Below the pieces are notes generated by a model. It did not search any database, had not been told where the DNA came from, and saw only the letters and a program-made list of their open reading frames with translations. From Picocystis sp. L7 (Eukaryota > Chlorophyta > Picocystophyceae > Picocystales > Picocystaceae), in NCBI GenBank assembly GCA_020975725.1, contig QXJR01000009.1, positions 806,001-870,000 on the forward strand: a stretch of 64,000 bases of DNA, in the 5' to 3' direction. The position numbers were made by a program, and so were the translations under genes. Positions 54,682-64,000 of this stretch are shown here, one piece after another (position 1 is the stretch's first letter; each line of letters begins with the position of its first letter).

Positions 54682-55440
54682 TGTGGCACTTGGGCACCCA
54701 CCTCCTTCTCCCTTGATGAGCCGGCGGCGCTCGTGGTGGCATCGGCGTGCGTTCGCGCTCGTTCGCTTGTGCGTTTGTGTCGCCGCGGCGCTCGAGACCG
54801 TTAGGCTGAACGTCGAGAAACGTTGTTCTCGTTCCCCTCCGCCGCAATCGATATTACATCTTAACTCCATCGGGGAATCCGCCCGCGGCGAAGCCACGTA
54901 TTTATCCGGTTCATCGGCCACGGAGCCCTCAGTAGAAAGGGGGACGAACCGGTCCCTATTCGGGGCTAGTCCTAGCCCTGCATCCGCCTAGGGACATGGC
55001 TAAGGAGGACGTCCCAGTGAGGGGAAGGCAAGGTCCTTCCTCGGGCATCCGAGAATATTCCCTCATGCCTCCCTAGTACCTCCTGGTCGGTAGCGAGATA
55101 CTGCAAGCGAGGGAACCAGGGAGCCTGTGGTCAATGCGGAGTGGTCATGGTCACAAGGGCTCTAGGTTGGGCCTCGAGCTTGCCCATCACGAAGTCAATG
55201 AGGCAATAGGGTGGGTGTGCCCATAGGTTGCCAAGACTAGCTCAATCTTGGGCGAGAGCATGGGTCTCCCGTGTAAAGAAGGCCGGACATTGGGCATGGT
55301 TTGGCGAGGCAAACAAGTCCCAAGTAAATGGCCCGAGTATAATTGAGAACCTCTCAGGAGCCTCACGATGGAGTGCATATTCCTCATCGTCGAAGGACAA
55401 CCTCGGCAAGACAAGTGTCGCGAGAGAGTTGGTCGCAACA
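54682..55440 (-). repeat. Ty3/gypsy LTR, minus orientation
   Basis: 759 bp, the same length as the LTR at 58057-58815 and nearly identical to it apart from a cluster of differences in the first 30 bp. Its 5' end abuts the C-terminal half of a piggyBac-like transposase, its 3' end abuts the second Harbinger-like element. It lacks matching flanks of its own; its partner appears to be the LTR at 58057. Confidence 0.88.
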
Positions 55441-56995
55441 ACACCAAGCTGGTTGGTGGTTGTGGATGAGTCACTGTTGAAATGGATGGGCAGGTACATG
55501 CCCTCTAGGATGTTTTTGCGCAGGAAACCTGACCCGCTACGTAGGAAGCTTAAAATTGTGTGTGATGGGCTGACCGGTGTCTGCTTTCGTATGGAACCAG
55601 TGGAGAATGCAGGCTTGATGAAGGAGAAAGAATTCTTTGCAGAATTTGGCACCACAACGGCAACCACCCTTAGGCTGATGAAGCCGTTCTTTGGCAGTGG
55701 GCGTGTCTGCCTTGGTGGCAGCTAGTTTAGACCAATCGAGACATGCTCTGCGCTGCTTGAGCGCAGTCTGGACTCTATGGTGTATATGAAAACATCACAT
55801 AGAGGTTTCCCCAAGACTGCACTTCAACATTTCCTCGCCGGTGAGGCCAACCAATCTCAACTCACTGTTTGCATTCTAGGAGAGGCCACTATGCGCAGGA
55901 CCCGCATCAAGATGATGGCAACTGGCCATCGTGGGCCCGCTCGTGTACCACTGTGCTTGGTGTCTTCCTACTTCACCACACAGCCAGTAAGCACCATGAA
56001 GTACATGATCAAGCATCCAAGCGACACCACGCATTTATTGGCAAAGGAGATCCAGTAGATGACACGACGCAAATGTACAAGTCGAAGTACAGCATCGTGG
56101 ACCGGCACAACCGGATGCGAACGGATAGTGTTGCGTTCCATGATGCGTGGAAAACGAACGACTTTCGAATTCGTGAATCGAGCGAGCTGATTGGATTGGC
56201 GGAGGTGAACACCTTCGTGCTCATGCGTGCAAACGGAGCAGGGCAGGTGCGACAGAAGCATTGCAGGATGCTCCTCGCAAAGGAGCTGCTGGAGAATCCG
56301 TGGATAGTGGCAGAGTTTGAGACGGAGAGGCAGCAAGCTCTCCGTCTACGTCCGTTGATCGTTGCGATGGGTGATTCGGGTGGAGGAAGTGCACACCGTC
56401 TGGTGGCACTGGAGGAAGTGATGAGGACGACAAGCGAAGACACGCAAGCGAGGAAGGTGACGCAGCGTCGCTGCATCATGTGCGGTAGGAAAGCCTCGGC
56501 AGCATGCCAGGCATGTCACAAGCCAAGCGAAGGCACCGTTGCCTACCTGTGTGGGCCATACACGGGCCGTGATTGCGCTGCACTGCACATGGCAGGAGTC
56601 CCCTCTAGGCGACGCCGGAGGGTGTCGGGGGCGGACGTGCACACAACTGCACCGGCCTGTCCGATGCGAGGTCGGAGGCGTAGCTCCACAGAGTAATAGA
56701 TCCAAACGTTGACCTCCTAAGCTTTCAAATGAGCCGTGCGACGCGACATGCGATTGCGCGATGTGTGTACACGGACCGCGCAAAATTGGGCGCTATTGTC
56801 CTATGGGTTGACGAAGGGCCGGATGTACGGGGCGCTAGATGACGACACGAGGCGTCTCTCCGCTCATGCGCATGGACTTAGAACCTTCAAAGAGTTCTCT
56901 ACACGTCCTAGAACGCGCAAAAGAAACGCGCATGGTTATGGTGGCGAACGCGCGCCAAACGTCATTGTCCCCGATTGTCCTATATATAGGACAAT
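55441..56995 (+). mobile_element. C-terminal half of a piggyBac-like DNA transposon
   Basis: Starts mid-protein with SWLVVVDESLLKWMGRYMP, the DDE_Tnp_1_7 (piggyBac) core, then ATTLRLMKPFFGSGRV, KYSIVDRHNRMRTDS and a C-terminal Cys-rich zinc-binding domain (RRCIMCGRKASAACQACHK). The frame changes after FGSGRV near 55715 and again before 55869, so the gene is broken. The N-terminal half lies at 58816-60530 on the other strand, so the two halves now face one another. The element ends near the palindrome at 56974-56995. Confidence 0.75.
56974..56995. repeat. 22-bp palindrome ATTGTCCTATATATAGGACAAT
   Basis: A perfect palindrome near the outer end of the piggyBac C-terminal half. Sister palindromes lie at 60812 and 60843 beyond the N-terminal half, and a half-site ATTGTCCTATGGG near 56797. 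They look like subterminal repeats of the transposon. Confidence 0.75.
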
Positions 56996-57002
56996 GAGCT
57001 GG

Positions 57003-58815
57003 GGATTTACACACTAAGAGAGAAAGCAGACCCTGCGTGCAAGCGACTCCATTCGCTGTTTGACGCTCGCCGAGAGCTCTACGCTCAAGTGCAAAAACGA
57101 CACGCCCTCTATCAACAACAAGTTGAAGATAGATTGAACCGCCAAAGGCAGGTTCGACGCTTTCGCGTCGGGGATAAAGTCAAACTGCAACGCGGTATGA
57201 AGTCCTCCAGGGACAAAGGAAAGCTCGAGAGCTACTTTGTAGGGCCGTACACCATTGGGGAGGTGTTACCAAAGGGAGCTTACCGCTTGGTTCTACCTGA
57301 CGGCACTCGACATTCCGCCACAGTCAATATCGAACGACTGCATCCCTGGCATGAGAGCGAACATTCAAAGTTCCCCCATCGCGAACTTACTCCTGAACCT
57401 CAAACGGTTCCTCTCCCAAATGGATTAGAGGATACTCGTATCCAAGTGGAGCGCTTCTACATACGTGATTGGACCACTTTTCCACCTAGGTACTATGTCC
57501 AATTTGCTTGTAGCGCTGATGCCCCTCTTCACGAACATCGCGGGTATGTAGAGGAAACGTCGGATCTCATTGACCACGTTTGTGAGATCGAGGAACTCCT
57601 CGGGCATTTCCCCGAGCAAGGCATCACCGCACGTAACAAGAGTCGCGTGTCTCGCTACAAGTCCAAATTTTATCACCAGAAGAGGCCCATCCTAAAGGAT
57701 ACGTGGCCGTACGCTCTGCCATACACTAGCCTAAGGAAACCGCGCTTTGCGAAACCGCCAAGTACGAACTTGGTTGGGCAAGTCGTGCAAGCAAGGTTCT
57801 TGCTCGAGCTCATGGACGGCTCAACTCGCCTAGAGTTTTGGACTGGCCTTGTGGAACGCTTTCGAAAAGCGGCGAAATCTTCTCCCGCTGCTTACGTCAT
57901 CCGGTGGACGGACGGGACTACTTCCTCCTACCGTCCCGATGACGCACACACGATCCTATTTGATCCCGTGGCGGCCGTGTACGGCCAAGCTTCCCTCGTC
58001 TCGCCAGAGCCACTCGACGATCGGGCTGAGTTGCGCTTAATGGTGGTCCGGGAGGGTGTTGCGCCCAGCCCTCTCGAGACACCTGTCTTGCCGAGGTTGT
58101 CCTTCGACGATGAGGAATATGCACTCCATCGCGAGGCTCCTGAGAGGTTCTCAATTATACTCGGGCCATTTACTTGGGACTTGTTTGCCTCGCCAAACCA
58201 TGCCCAATGTCCGGCCTTCTTTACACGGGAGACCCATGCTCTCGCCCAAGATTGAGCTAGTCTTGGCAACCTATGGGCACACCCACCCTATTGCCTCATT
58301 GACTTCGTGATGGGCAAGCTCGAGGCCCAACCTAGAGCCCTTGTGACCATGACCACTCCGCATTGACCACAGGCTCCCTGGTTCCCTCGCTTGCAGTATC
58401 TCGCTACCGACCAGGAGGTACTAGGGAGGCATGAGGGAATATTCTCGGATGCCCGAGGAAGGACCTTGCCTTCCCCTCACTGGGACGTCCTCCTTAGCCA
58501 TGTCCCTAGGCGGATGCAGGGCTAGGACTAGCCCCGAATAGGGACCGGTTCGTCCCCCTTTCTACTGAGGGCTCCGTGGCCGATGAACCGGATAAATACG
58601 TGGCTTCGCCGCGGGCGGATTCCCCGATGGAGTTAAGATGTAATATCGATTGCGGCGGAGGGGAACGAGAACAACGTTTCTCGACGTTCAGCCTAACGGT
58701 CTCGAGCGCCGCGGCGACACAAACGCACAAGCGAACGAGCGCGAACGCACGCCGATGCCACCACGAGCGCCGCCGGCTCATCAAGGGAGAAGGAGGTGGG
58801 TGCCCAAGCGCCACA
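57003..58815 (+). mobile_element. 3' part of a Ty3/gypsy element: integrase C terminus to 3' LTR
   Basis: A partial element. The frame at 57089-58255 encodes the integrase end with a GPY/F-type module (FRVGDKVKLQRGMKSSRDKG) and a long tail clearly related to the tail of the methyltransferase-bearing element (e.g. WTDGTTSSY and LFDPVAAVYG versus WTDGKTDYY and [10 protein letters not shown]). The frame runs into the LTR. The 5' internal region is absent; the 5' LTR is probably the inverted copy at 54682-55440. LTR similarity suggests a fairly young insertion. The element is broken by truncation and rearrangement. Confidence 0.85.
58057..58815 (+). repeat. 3' LTR of the partial Ty3/gypsy element
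   Basis: 759 bp beginning TGTTGCG and ending GCCACA. The piggyBac N-terminal half begins directly after it. Confidence 0.88.
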
Positions 58816-60530
58816 GAGTGTAATGCCGGGACGCATGTGCATTCCATGCATTCTAGAACCAGCGCAGTTCCCAATGAGAATCACTCTGCAGCGTATGTAG
58901 GGTGCCTTTGGGTCCCTTGCAAGCTCCAGCTTGCTTAGGCTTGTCCTCTCTCGCTCCTCGCTTCGTTGTGTATTTTGGGACACTACTTGCCAATAGTTAT
59001 TGGAGGCGGGCAAAGTCCCTTCTGCACAGGATCTTGTTCCGGTTGAAGTGGACCGCCAATGGGTCCTTCTCCACATCACTCACTTGCTAGAAGGCCTTCC
59101 TGCTATGCCGAGGGTGCAAGAACATGCACATGAAGACCCAACACGCTCAACAACATACCAGGTGTACACTCTCTGTCGTAAGACAAGAAAGTGTCACCTC
59201 GTCTCTTGTACTTGCTTCGACCACGCCCGGTAATCTCAACAATCCAATCATGCAACAATTCGTACGCAGAGAAGCGTAGGAAATACTGCAATGCTTCCGT
59301 CTCATGGAACGGCTCTGGTAGGTACGAGCAAGGTGAGCGATAGCCTCGCTGCTTGTCCATGACCCCACTGGTTGCATGTGAATCGACCATCACGTGCGCC
59401 TGCTCCTCCTCCCACACCACTCCAAAATCACTCCCAACAACTTTGTTGGCGTCGACGCCATCTCCAAGCGGGTCCAAGCATTCCTCGTGGAGCGTTGCGC
59501 ACTCCTGGACGTCAAGAAGGCCTCCTCGGGTGGTAACTCCGAGGATGGAGGTACCAAGTCGTCTTTCCCACCCGCATCCGTTCCAGTGGGTCTTTCTTCC
59601 TCCATGGCCGCGCGGTGCGGTTCTTCTTCCGGTGGATGCTCCACAACCGTGTAACGCCTTACCGTTTCCTCGGTGACCTGCCATGCCTCCGTCGAGGTGC
59701 CCGACATGTCGCAGCTAACAATGGTCTCTTGCTCTCCTGTACGTAAACTGTAACGGCCAGCGAGGCCTGCCAGGGTCCCTACGAGACCCTGGCCTACGGG
59801 ACTAGACCCCCGGGACCCCATATGGATGAGGGGCAATGGTATCCCCTCTCAAACAACGGCTGTACCGTTCCGGAACTGGAGTCAGTCCCCTTGGGAGTTC
59901 GTATTGAAGGAAGGTCGCCCCGGTTCAGAACGGGTTTTCTGTAAGGGACATCGAGGATTTAGACCGAAACAGACCGACTGAAGGGGACCGACCACATCGT
60001 TACCTTCGCTTCTGGAAGGTAGGGTTGGGAGCTGGACGGTGTCGATGCGACTGCCAGCTCACGTTCGCCCCGGGGCGAACGCAACGGACGGTCAGATGTG
60101 ACTCTAGGGAGCACGTGGGCTGCCATGACGCCCCAGTTGCCCCAATTCCAACCGCGAGTGAGAGGCGGTGAGAGAGGTAGACCCTTGGTCCCTCTTTGCT
60201 TTGTGATACACTTCTTCTACTTGCCAAGCCAAGTGCGCAACACGCCTCCTCCTCCGACCCTGACCAACGCGACAGGAGACACCACCTGGACGCTCCAGCT
60301 CGTCCGTTCTCGCCTCCCACGCCGGCCGAGGCTCCTTCAACGCAAGGGAGAAGAGAGAGAGAGAAGAAGACCCCGGGACAAGGGGTGAGAAGCCCGTCCT
60401 CCACGAGACCCTCGTCACCAAGAGTACGTGTGTTGGGTCATTCAACCACGGACGCAAGTCTAGTAGTAAACGCATCAGGCGGAGCACCATGCCGTCATAC
60501 CACGTGTCGCTCCACGCCTCCCCATGCACT
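58816..60530 (-). mobile_element. N-terminal half of a piggyBac-like DNA transposon
   Basis: Read on the minus strand. From about 60530 (GEAWSDTWYDGMVLRLM) through 59.84-59.10 kb (GEQETIVSCDMSGTSTEAWQ, then SDFGVVWEEEQ and ALQYFLRFSAYELLHDWIVE, the piggyBac N-terminal block) to 58816 next to the LTR. The sequence continues at 55441 on the opposite strand. A solo LTR (59749-60465) interrupts it. Frame changes in 58.9-59.4 kb show the gene is decayed. Confidence 0.65.
59749..60465 (+). repeat. Solo LTR inserted in the piggyBac N-terminal half
   Basis: About 717 bp beginning TGTAACGG. GTAAAC occurs directly before (59743-59748) and directly after (60466-60471), the likely target duplication. 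Its end (ACCACGGACGC, then a GTAG run) resembles the ends of the LTRs at 40482 and 48783, so it is a third related family. The exact 3' border may be off by one or two bases. Confidence 0.65.
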
Positions 60531-60811
60531 TTACGGGCCCATTCTTCGCCAAACTCGGTTGCTGGAATCCGAACGCGCGCACCAATCAGCGGATTGGGCG
60601 GCTGTTACCGGCGTTGCTTCCGCCGCTACGCCATGGCTAATCACGTCCGAAATCCTATTGGGCTTCCTTCCCTGGCGGACAACTCGAGAATAAATACTGA
60701 GCTTACCCATACTAATTCCGTCCCATGATTGGAACATGTCTTGGGCATCTAGGCATCAATTCTCCCACCCTAAATTGGGCAATTTGCAGAAAAAACGTTC
60801 CTATTGGGAAG

Positions 60812-60833
60812 ATTGTCCTACATGTAGGACAAT
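60812..60833. repeat. 22-bp palindrome ATTGTCCTACATGTAGGACAAT
   Basis: A perfect palindrome near the outer end of the piggyBac N-terminal half. It differs from the one at 56974 only in the centre. Confidence 0.75.
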
Positions 60834-60842
60834 AACACCTTC

Positions 60843-60862
60843 ATTGTCCTATGTATAGGACA
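60843..60862. repeat. Near-palindrome ATTGTCCTATGTATAGGACA
   Basis: Second palindrome 10 bp beyond the one at 60812, imperfect at the centre. Probably the outermost repeat on this side of the piggyBac-like element. Confidence 0.65.
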
Positions 60863-61573
60863 TATGGCGATTCGTACAACAAGATAGAAGCCATGTTTTG
60901 CATTCAAGGTAAGGCTTTCTTTAGCAACCTTGGTTTTCGCACGTCGTAGAACGACCTTGAAGGGAGTATTTGAGTGAGCAGTGTGTTTACAAAGCATGGC
61001 CATGGTAGAATAGCTGCAAGGAAGAGTCAAGGAATCACAACATTCCAAGGTAGTGGTGATATTTAGGTTGAGATGTTCCTCTGGCGGAAGTTCATCCCCC
61101 ATTTCCGAAGGATTTCCAAGAACTTCTTCGTTGGTTTAAACCATGGAAGTTGGACGATGGATCCAATGGACGAGCCAAGGCAAAACTGGAACCCTTGACG
61201 GCGGCATTCTGATTGAAAATAGGTGCATCGATGTGTGCGTGTCAAGTATCTAATGTTGCATGGCATTGAATTTGATTCAGTCCGGTAGCAAGCCCTTTCG
61301 AAGCCGTCGTCCGTACGTGCAACAAGGAGTATACTTTCTTATCTGGGAGAACGAACTCTCCCACTGGAACGGCGTAACCCAAGTCTCTTGATTCCCTTTC
61401 ACTGGCCCTTTGCTCCAACCGGGTTTCTCTTCCAACAAAGGCTCTGGAATGGTTCCAATCGGAAGGCGTATATCATTGTGTCGTGACGGCTTTGGGCGTT
61501 CGGCATGCCCGTCCAACGCTTCATCGAACGTCGCAAGTATTGCTGATCGACAACGAACGCAGTAAGAAGGACC

Positions 61574-62422
61574 ATGGATCGCACGCAGGAGTTCGTGAAC
61601 CTCGTCTGGAATCGTGGTGGAACCGTCAATGCGCTCCATGAACCCTCGAAAGGGAGGACGGGGCACAGCGCAAGTTTCTTGACGGCAATGGATTCCCTCC
61701 GCGAGAAGGTGAAAACCGTGGCATGTGCGGTAGAGGGTCCATCTGGAATCATTCGAAGCACCTGGAAAACTCGCAGAGAGGTCGAACGAGAACAAAAAAG
61801 AATGAGAGGCGATATCCAAAGCTGCCAGAAGCTTCTGGACCAGCTACAGTGGGAAGCGAAAGAACGGGGAGCACAACATAAGCCAATGGAGAGAGCACAT
61901 GCGCAAGGCATGCTTCTCATTGAATCCGAGAGGTTGTCTGAAGCCACCAAGAAGTTTGATCAAATGTACAGTAGAACACTCCTCCGAGGACAGAAGAAAA
62001 GAGCACGAGTGGACGCAAAAGAACAAAGTGTAGCTTCAGAGTGGAATGCATGCCAGGGGGAGGAAGAGGAACAATTGCACAATACATTTGATTCAATAAG
62101 CCAACAGCAGCTCCTAGCATCGAGCTCTAATTTTACTGCAACATCAGTGAGACTTGATGAACTGGAGATGGCCAGAGATGCGCATCGAGCGGTCGTTCAA
62201 ATATCATCGCTCAATCACTTATTCTCCACTGAAGTGGTACGCCAAACCCATCAAATTGAGGCCATGTACGAGGATGCTCTAGCAGCCACGCATAATTTTC
62301 AAGTGGCCAATGTGCACCTGCAGAAGACCATTGAGCGTTCCAGTGGCTCCCAATGCTACGTTTTCCTTTTTTTCGTGGCTGCTTCGCTCGCTCTGCTCTT
62401 CTTGGATTGGCTTTCTGGGTAA
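61574..62422 (+). CDS. STX18: Syntaxin-18/SYP8-type Qa-SNARE
   Basis: A 282-aa single-exon protein. The C-terminal third has the SNARE region (about residues 185-255: ARDAHRAVVQISSLNHLFST, then VVRQTHQIEAMYEDALAATH) with Gln at the central layer, followed by a C-terminal membrane anchor (CYVFLFFVAASLALLFLDWL). The N-terminal part is helical and charged (e.g. TRREVEREQKRMRGDIQSCQ). Syntaxin 18/Ufe1/SYP81 acts on the ER in retrograde Golgi-to-ER fusion. The ATG at 61574 follows the context ACC. Its stop lies 16 bp from the stop of the convergent EXO84-like gene. Confidence 0.82.
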   Translation: MDRTQEFVNLVWNRGGTVNALHEPSKGRTGHSASFLTAMDSLREKVKTVACAVEGPSGIIRSTWKTRREVEREQKRMRGDIQSCQKLLDQLQWEAKERGAQHKPMERAHAQGMLLIESERLSEATKKFDQMYSRTLLRGQKKRARVDAKEQSVASEWNACQGEEEEQLHNTFDSISQQQLLASSSNFTATSVRLDELEMARDAHRAVVQISSLNHLFSTEVVRQTHQIEAMYEDALAATHNFQVANVHLQKTIERSSGSQCYVFLFFVAASLALLFLDWLSG

Positions 62423-62438
62423 CCGGGTGGGCATTGCA

Positions 62439-63638
62439 CTAGCGCACTTGAAATTTTCGCATAAAGATACCATGCTGTGCAGCAAATTGTCGAGTGAAGT
62501 GCTCAAGAATGAACTCAAGCCCAGCTTTAGGAATGGTGCCATTGGCAGCGATTCTGGAGAGTGTGGTTTGGAACACTTCGGCCGACTGACCTCGGACCCA
62601 CATGACGAAGGGCGCCAGGATTTGCTGCCCCCGTCGGGCTGTTCCAAGCACGCTCTTGAACGCCTCAAATGTGTCGCTGATGGTGCAAAAGTAGGTGTCT
62701 ATACACTCGAGCACTGCGGTATTGTGCTGCTCCTCGTTCACTCGTGGTACATCTTCAATGGCCTGAAGTTGAAAAGCAAGCCTTTTCCCATGGAACTGAA
62801 TAAAAACTTGAACAGAAAGCTCTGGATAATTTAGTTTTTCCCCAAGAGTTCGGACGCAGTCATGGAAGAAAGCCATGTCCTGGGGTCCTGCATATTGCGC
62901 CAACTCCAGCAGATCTTTACCAAGCTCCGCTCGTATTCCCTCCCGCTTCTCTTTCGAGATGCTCGTGCAGGTCTGGAGAAGCCCTGTGGCTTCAGACAGC
63001 TTCATCTCTGCTCTTAAGGCTTCGATGCGCTCTAGTTCAGAGCTGTGAACCGCTTCTTCCACGTCCTGGTCAGGTTCTTCCTTGGCCTGCATGGTGGCCG
63101 AAGTATCCCTCCACTTCGTTTCGCTGATTTTTGCATACATATCCAGCTGGTCCTTGAACTCGTGCGAGATTTGCGGAAGGTTGTGCACGTCTTCGGCGAC
63201 TTGTTGCAGGTCTTTGGAGACTTTAGCGAGCACGTCGTAGCTTTGCATCAGCTCCTGGGAGAGTTTCCCGTGGAGCCTTGTCTGCAATTCTCGGAACCTT
63301 TCGAGCGCGACGTGCATGTCTGTTTCTGAGAAGTGTCCGATTCGATCGAGATGCAACGTTTCGTCTGCGAGCACTCTTCGAAGGTCCATCTTACCTTCGT
63401 GCAGCAGGTCGTCCACGTTCCATTCCTTGGCACGTCGGACGCACAACTCCGCCACGGGATCGTTGGTGGACACGACTTGGCGCACCACGGACGTCCTTCG
63501 TTCATCTTCCAACCCATTCTCCTTCTCTTCCACTTGTACTTCCACTTCTGACTTGCGTTTGGTCCGAGAGAGTCCCATCCTCCACCTGGAACGCGTGGAA
63601 GGTTGGCTGCTCGGCATGGTGTCGAGTGCAATCTCCAT
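62439..63638 (-). CDS. EXO84: EXO84-like exocyst subunit
   Basis: A 399-aa minus-strand single-exon protein from the ATG at 63638; another ATG seven codons later is possible. Residues about 75-165 form a Vps51/EXO84-type helical start (FRELQTRLHGKLSQELMQSY, then DLQQVAEDVHNLPQISHEFK). The C-terminal half follows the EXO84 pattern: a stretch around LGEKLNYPELSVQVFIQFHG corresponds to the LGxxxxAxxxFL block, then ECIDTYFCTISDTFEAFKSV and ILAPFVMWVRGQSAEVFQTT. EXO84 helps tether secretory vesicles to the plasma membrane. It is shorter than land-plant EXO84 (about 750 aa) and I see no PH domain. Another CATCHR tethering subunit is the main alternative. Confidence 0.6.
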   Translation of the reverse strand: MEIALDTMPSSQPSTRSRWRMGLSRTKRKSEVEVQVEEKENGLEDERRTSVVRQVVSTNDPVAELCVRRAKEWNVDDLLHEGKMDLRRVLADETLHLDRIGHFSETDMHVALERFRELQTRLHGKLSQELMQSYDVLAKVSKDLQQVAEDVHNLPQISHEFKDQLDMYAKISETKWRDTSATMQAKEEPDQDVEEAVHSSELERIEALRAEMKLSEATGLLQTCTSISKEKREGIRAELGKDLLELAQYAGPQDMAFFHDCVRTLGEKLNYPELSVQVFIQFHGKRLAFQLQAIEDVPRVNEEQHNTAVLECIDTYFCTISDTFEAFKSVLGTARRGQQILAPFVMWVRGQSAEVFQTTLSRIAANGTIPKAGLEFILEHFTRQFAAQHGIFMRKFQVR

Positions 63639-64000
63639 ACGAACCCAGAAGCGGGAATCCCAACCAGGGAAGAAAGGGACGTGTCGAAACCATCGGGGAT
63701 CGAGTCCGGGACAGAAAGAGGAATCTGAACCGTAAGGCCTACGATATGACAGGGCAAGGCCACGGGTGTGGTGGTCGAAAACACGTGCGGATGAATGAAA
63801 TGTCATGGAAGCAAGGCGTACAAGGCGAGGAAAGACGCAAAGCCATTCAAAGAAAGAAATCCATCTGCGATGCGGCTTCTCCAGGCTTGCCATAAGAGGT
63901 GTCCCCAGGCATGTCTGGTTTGATATTCGTCTAGCGAGGAATATCTCATTCGAAAAACGATGGTCGAAAGCAACCGTGTGTTGGACCCCTATGTACAGCA
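63639..64000. other. Upstream region of the EXO84-like gene
   Basis: The frame is open to 63893 but with promoter-like composition. Nothing else recognised before the window ends. Confidence 0.4.

Larger units (their letters stand above)
60531..61573. other. piggyBac promoter end and upstream region of the syntaxin gene
   Basis: Contains an inverted CCAAT word (CCAATCAGC, near 60581) and the two palindromes at 60812 and 60843 at the presumed transposon edge. From about 60.87 kb it is host intergenic DNA with no recognised gene. Confidence 0.45.

Noticed and set aside
1-64000. tRNA, rRNA, CRISPR or centromere-type arrays
   Set aside because: None seen on reading both strands; the window has eukaryotic gene structure and no long tandem arrays. 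A tRNA could still be missed by eye.

Overview
The window is nuclear DNA of a plant-lineage eukaryote, most likely a streptophyte (charophyte) alga. The evidence is a plant-type R2R3-MYB, a gene resembling the LNK clock coactivators, an NCA2/DGS1 mitochondrial protein, an SRC2-like C2 protein, an mTERF-like protein, and a Ty3/gypsy retroelement carrying a cytosine-C5 DNA methyltransferase, a combination reported from charophytes. Host genes are compact and intron-poor. The six introns I could place are short (68-162 nt) and every one contains a CTGAC branch-point-like word. The species cannot be named from the sequence.

1-29 kb is gene-dense and GC-rich. In order: R2R3-MYB; an unrecognised 200-aa protein (-); SRC2-like C2 protein (-); TIPIN/Swi3 fork-protection protein; SERF-like small protein (-); RtcB RNA ligase; mTERF-like (-); NCA2/DGS1; a small secreted Cys-rich protein (-); SOF1/DCAF13; cyclophilin (-); FAS1 protein (-); LNK-like (-); TupA-like ATP-grasp protein (-). 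Neighbours often converge with very short 3' gaps. Several divergent intervals carry recurring GGTCCACGAAC words or CCACGTGG boxes.

29-39 kb starts with an old solo LTR and continues, in more AT-rich sequence, with three surface-protein genes. One is a single-pass Cys-rich membrane protein. The second is a secreted protein with the same Cys-rich module and a Ser/Pro linker plus GPI-like tail. The third is a secreted protein with two tandem HGDHxH-bearing domains whose linker is almost the same DNA as in the second gene. Between 34.5 and 37.5 kb I see no gene.

39-61 kb is a transposon nest. A PIF/Harbinger-like DNA transposon (about 39.7-51.7 kb) is interrupted by a whole-looking, apparently very young Ty3/gypsy element with a DNA methyltransferase (40.48-48.24 kb) and by a solo LTR (48.78-49.92 kb). 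A second Harbinger-like element lies at 52.2-54.7 kb. A piggyBac-like transposon was split by another Ty3/gypsy insertion, and its two halves now point towards each other, which implies a local inversion. A further solo LTR sits in its N-terminal half.

61-64 kb returns to host genes: a syntaxin-18/SYP8-type SNARE and an EXO84-like exocyst subunit whose coding regions converge with 16 bp between them.
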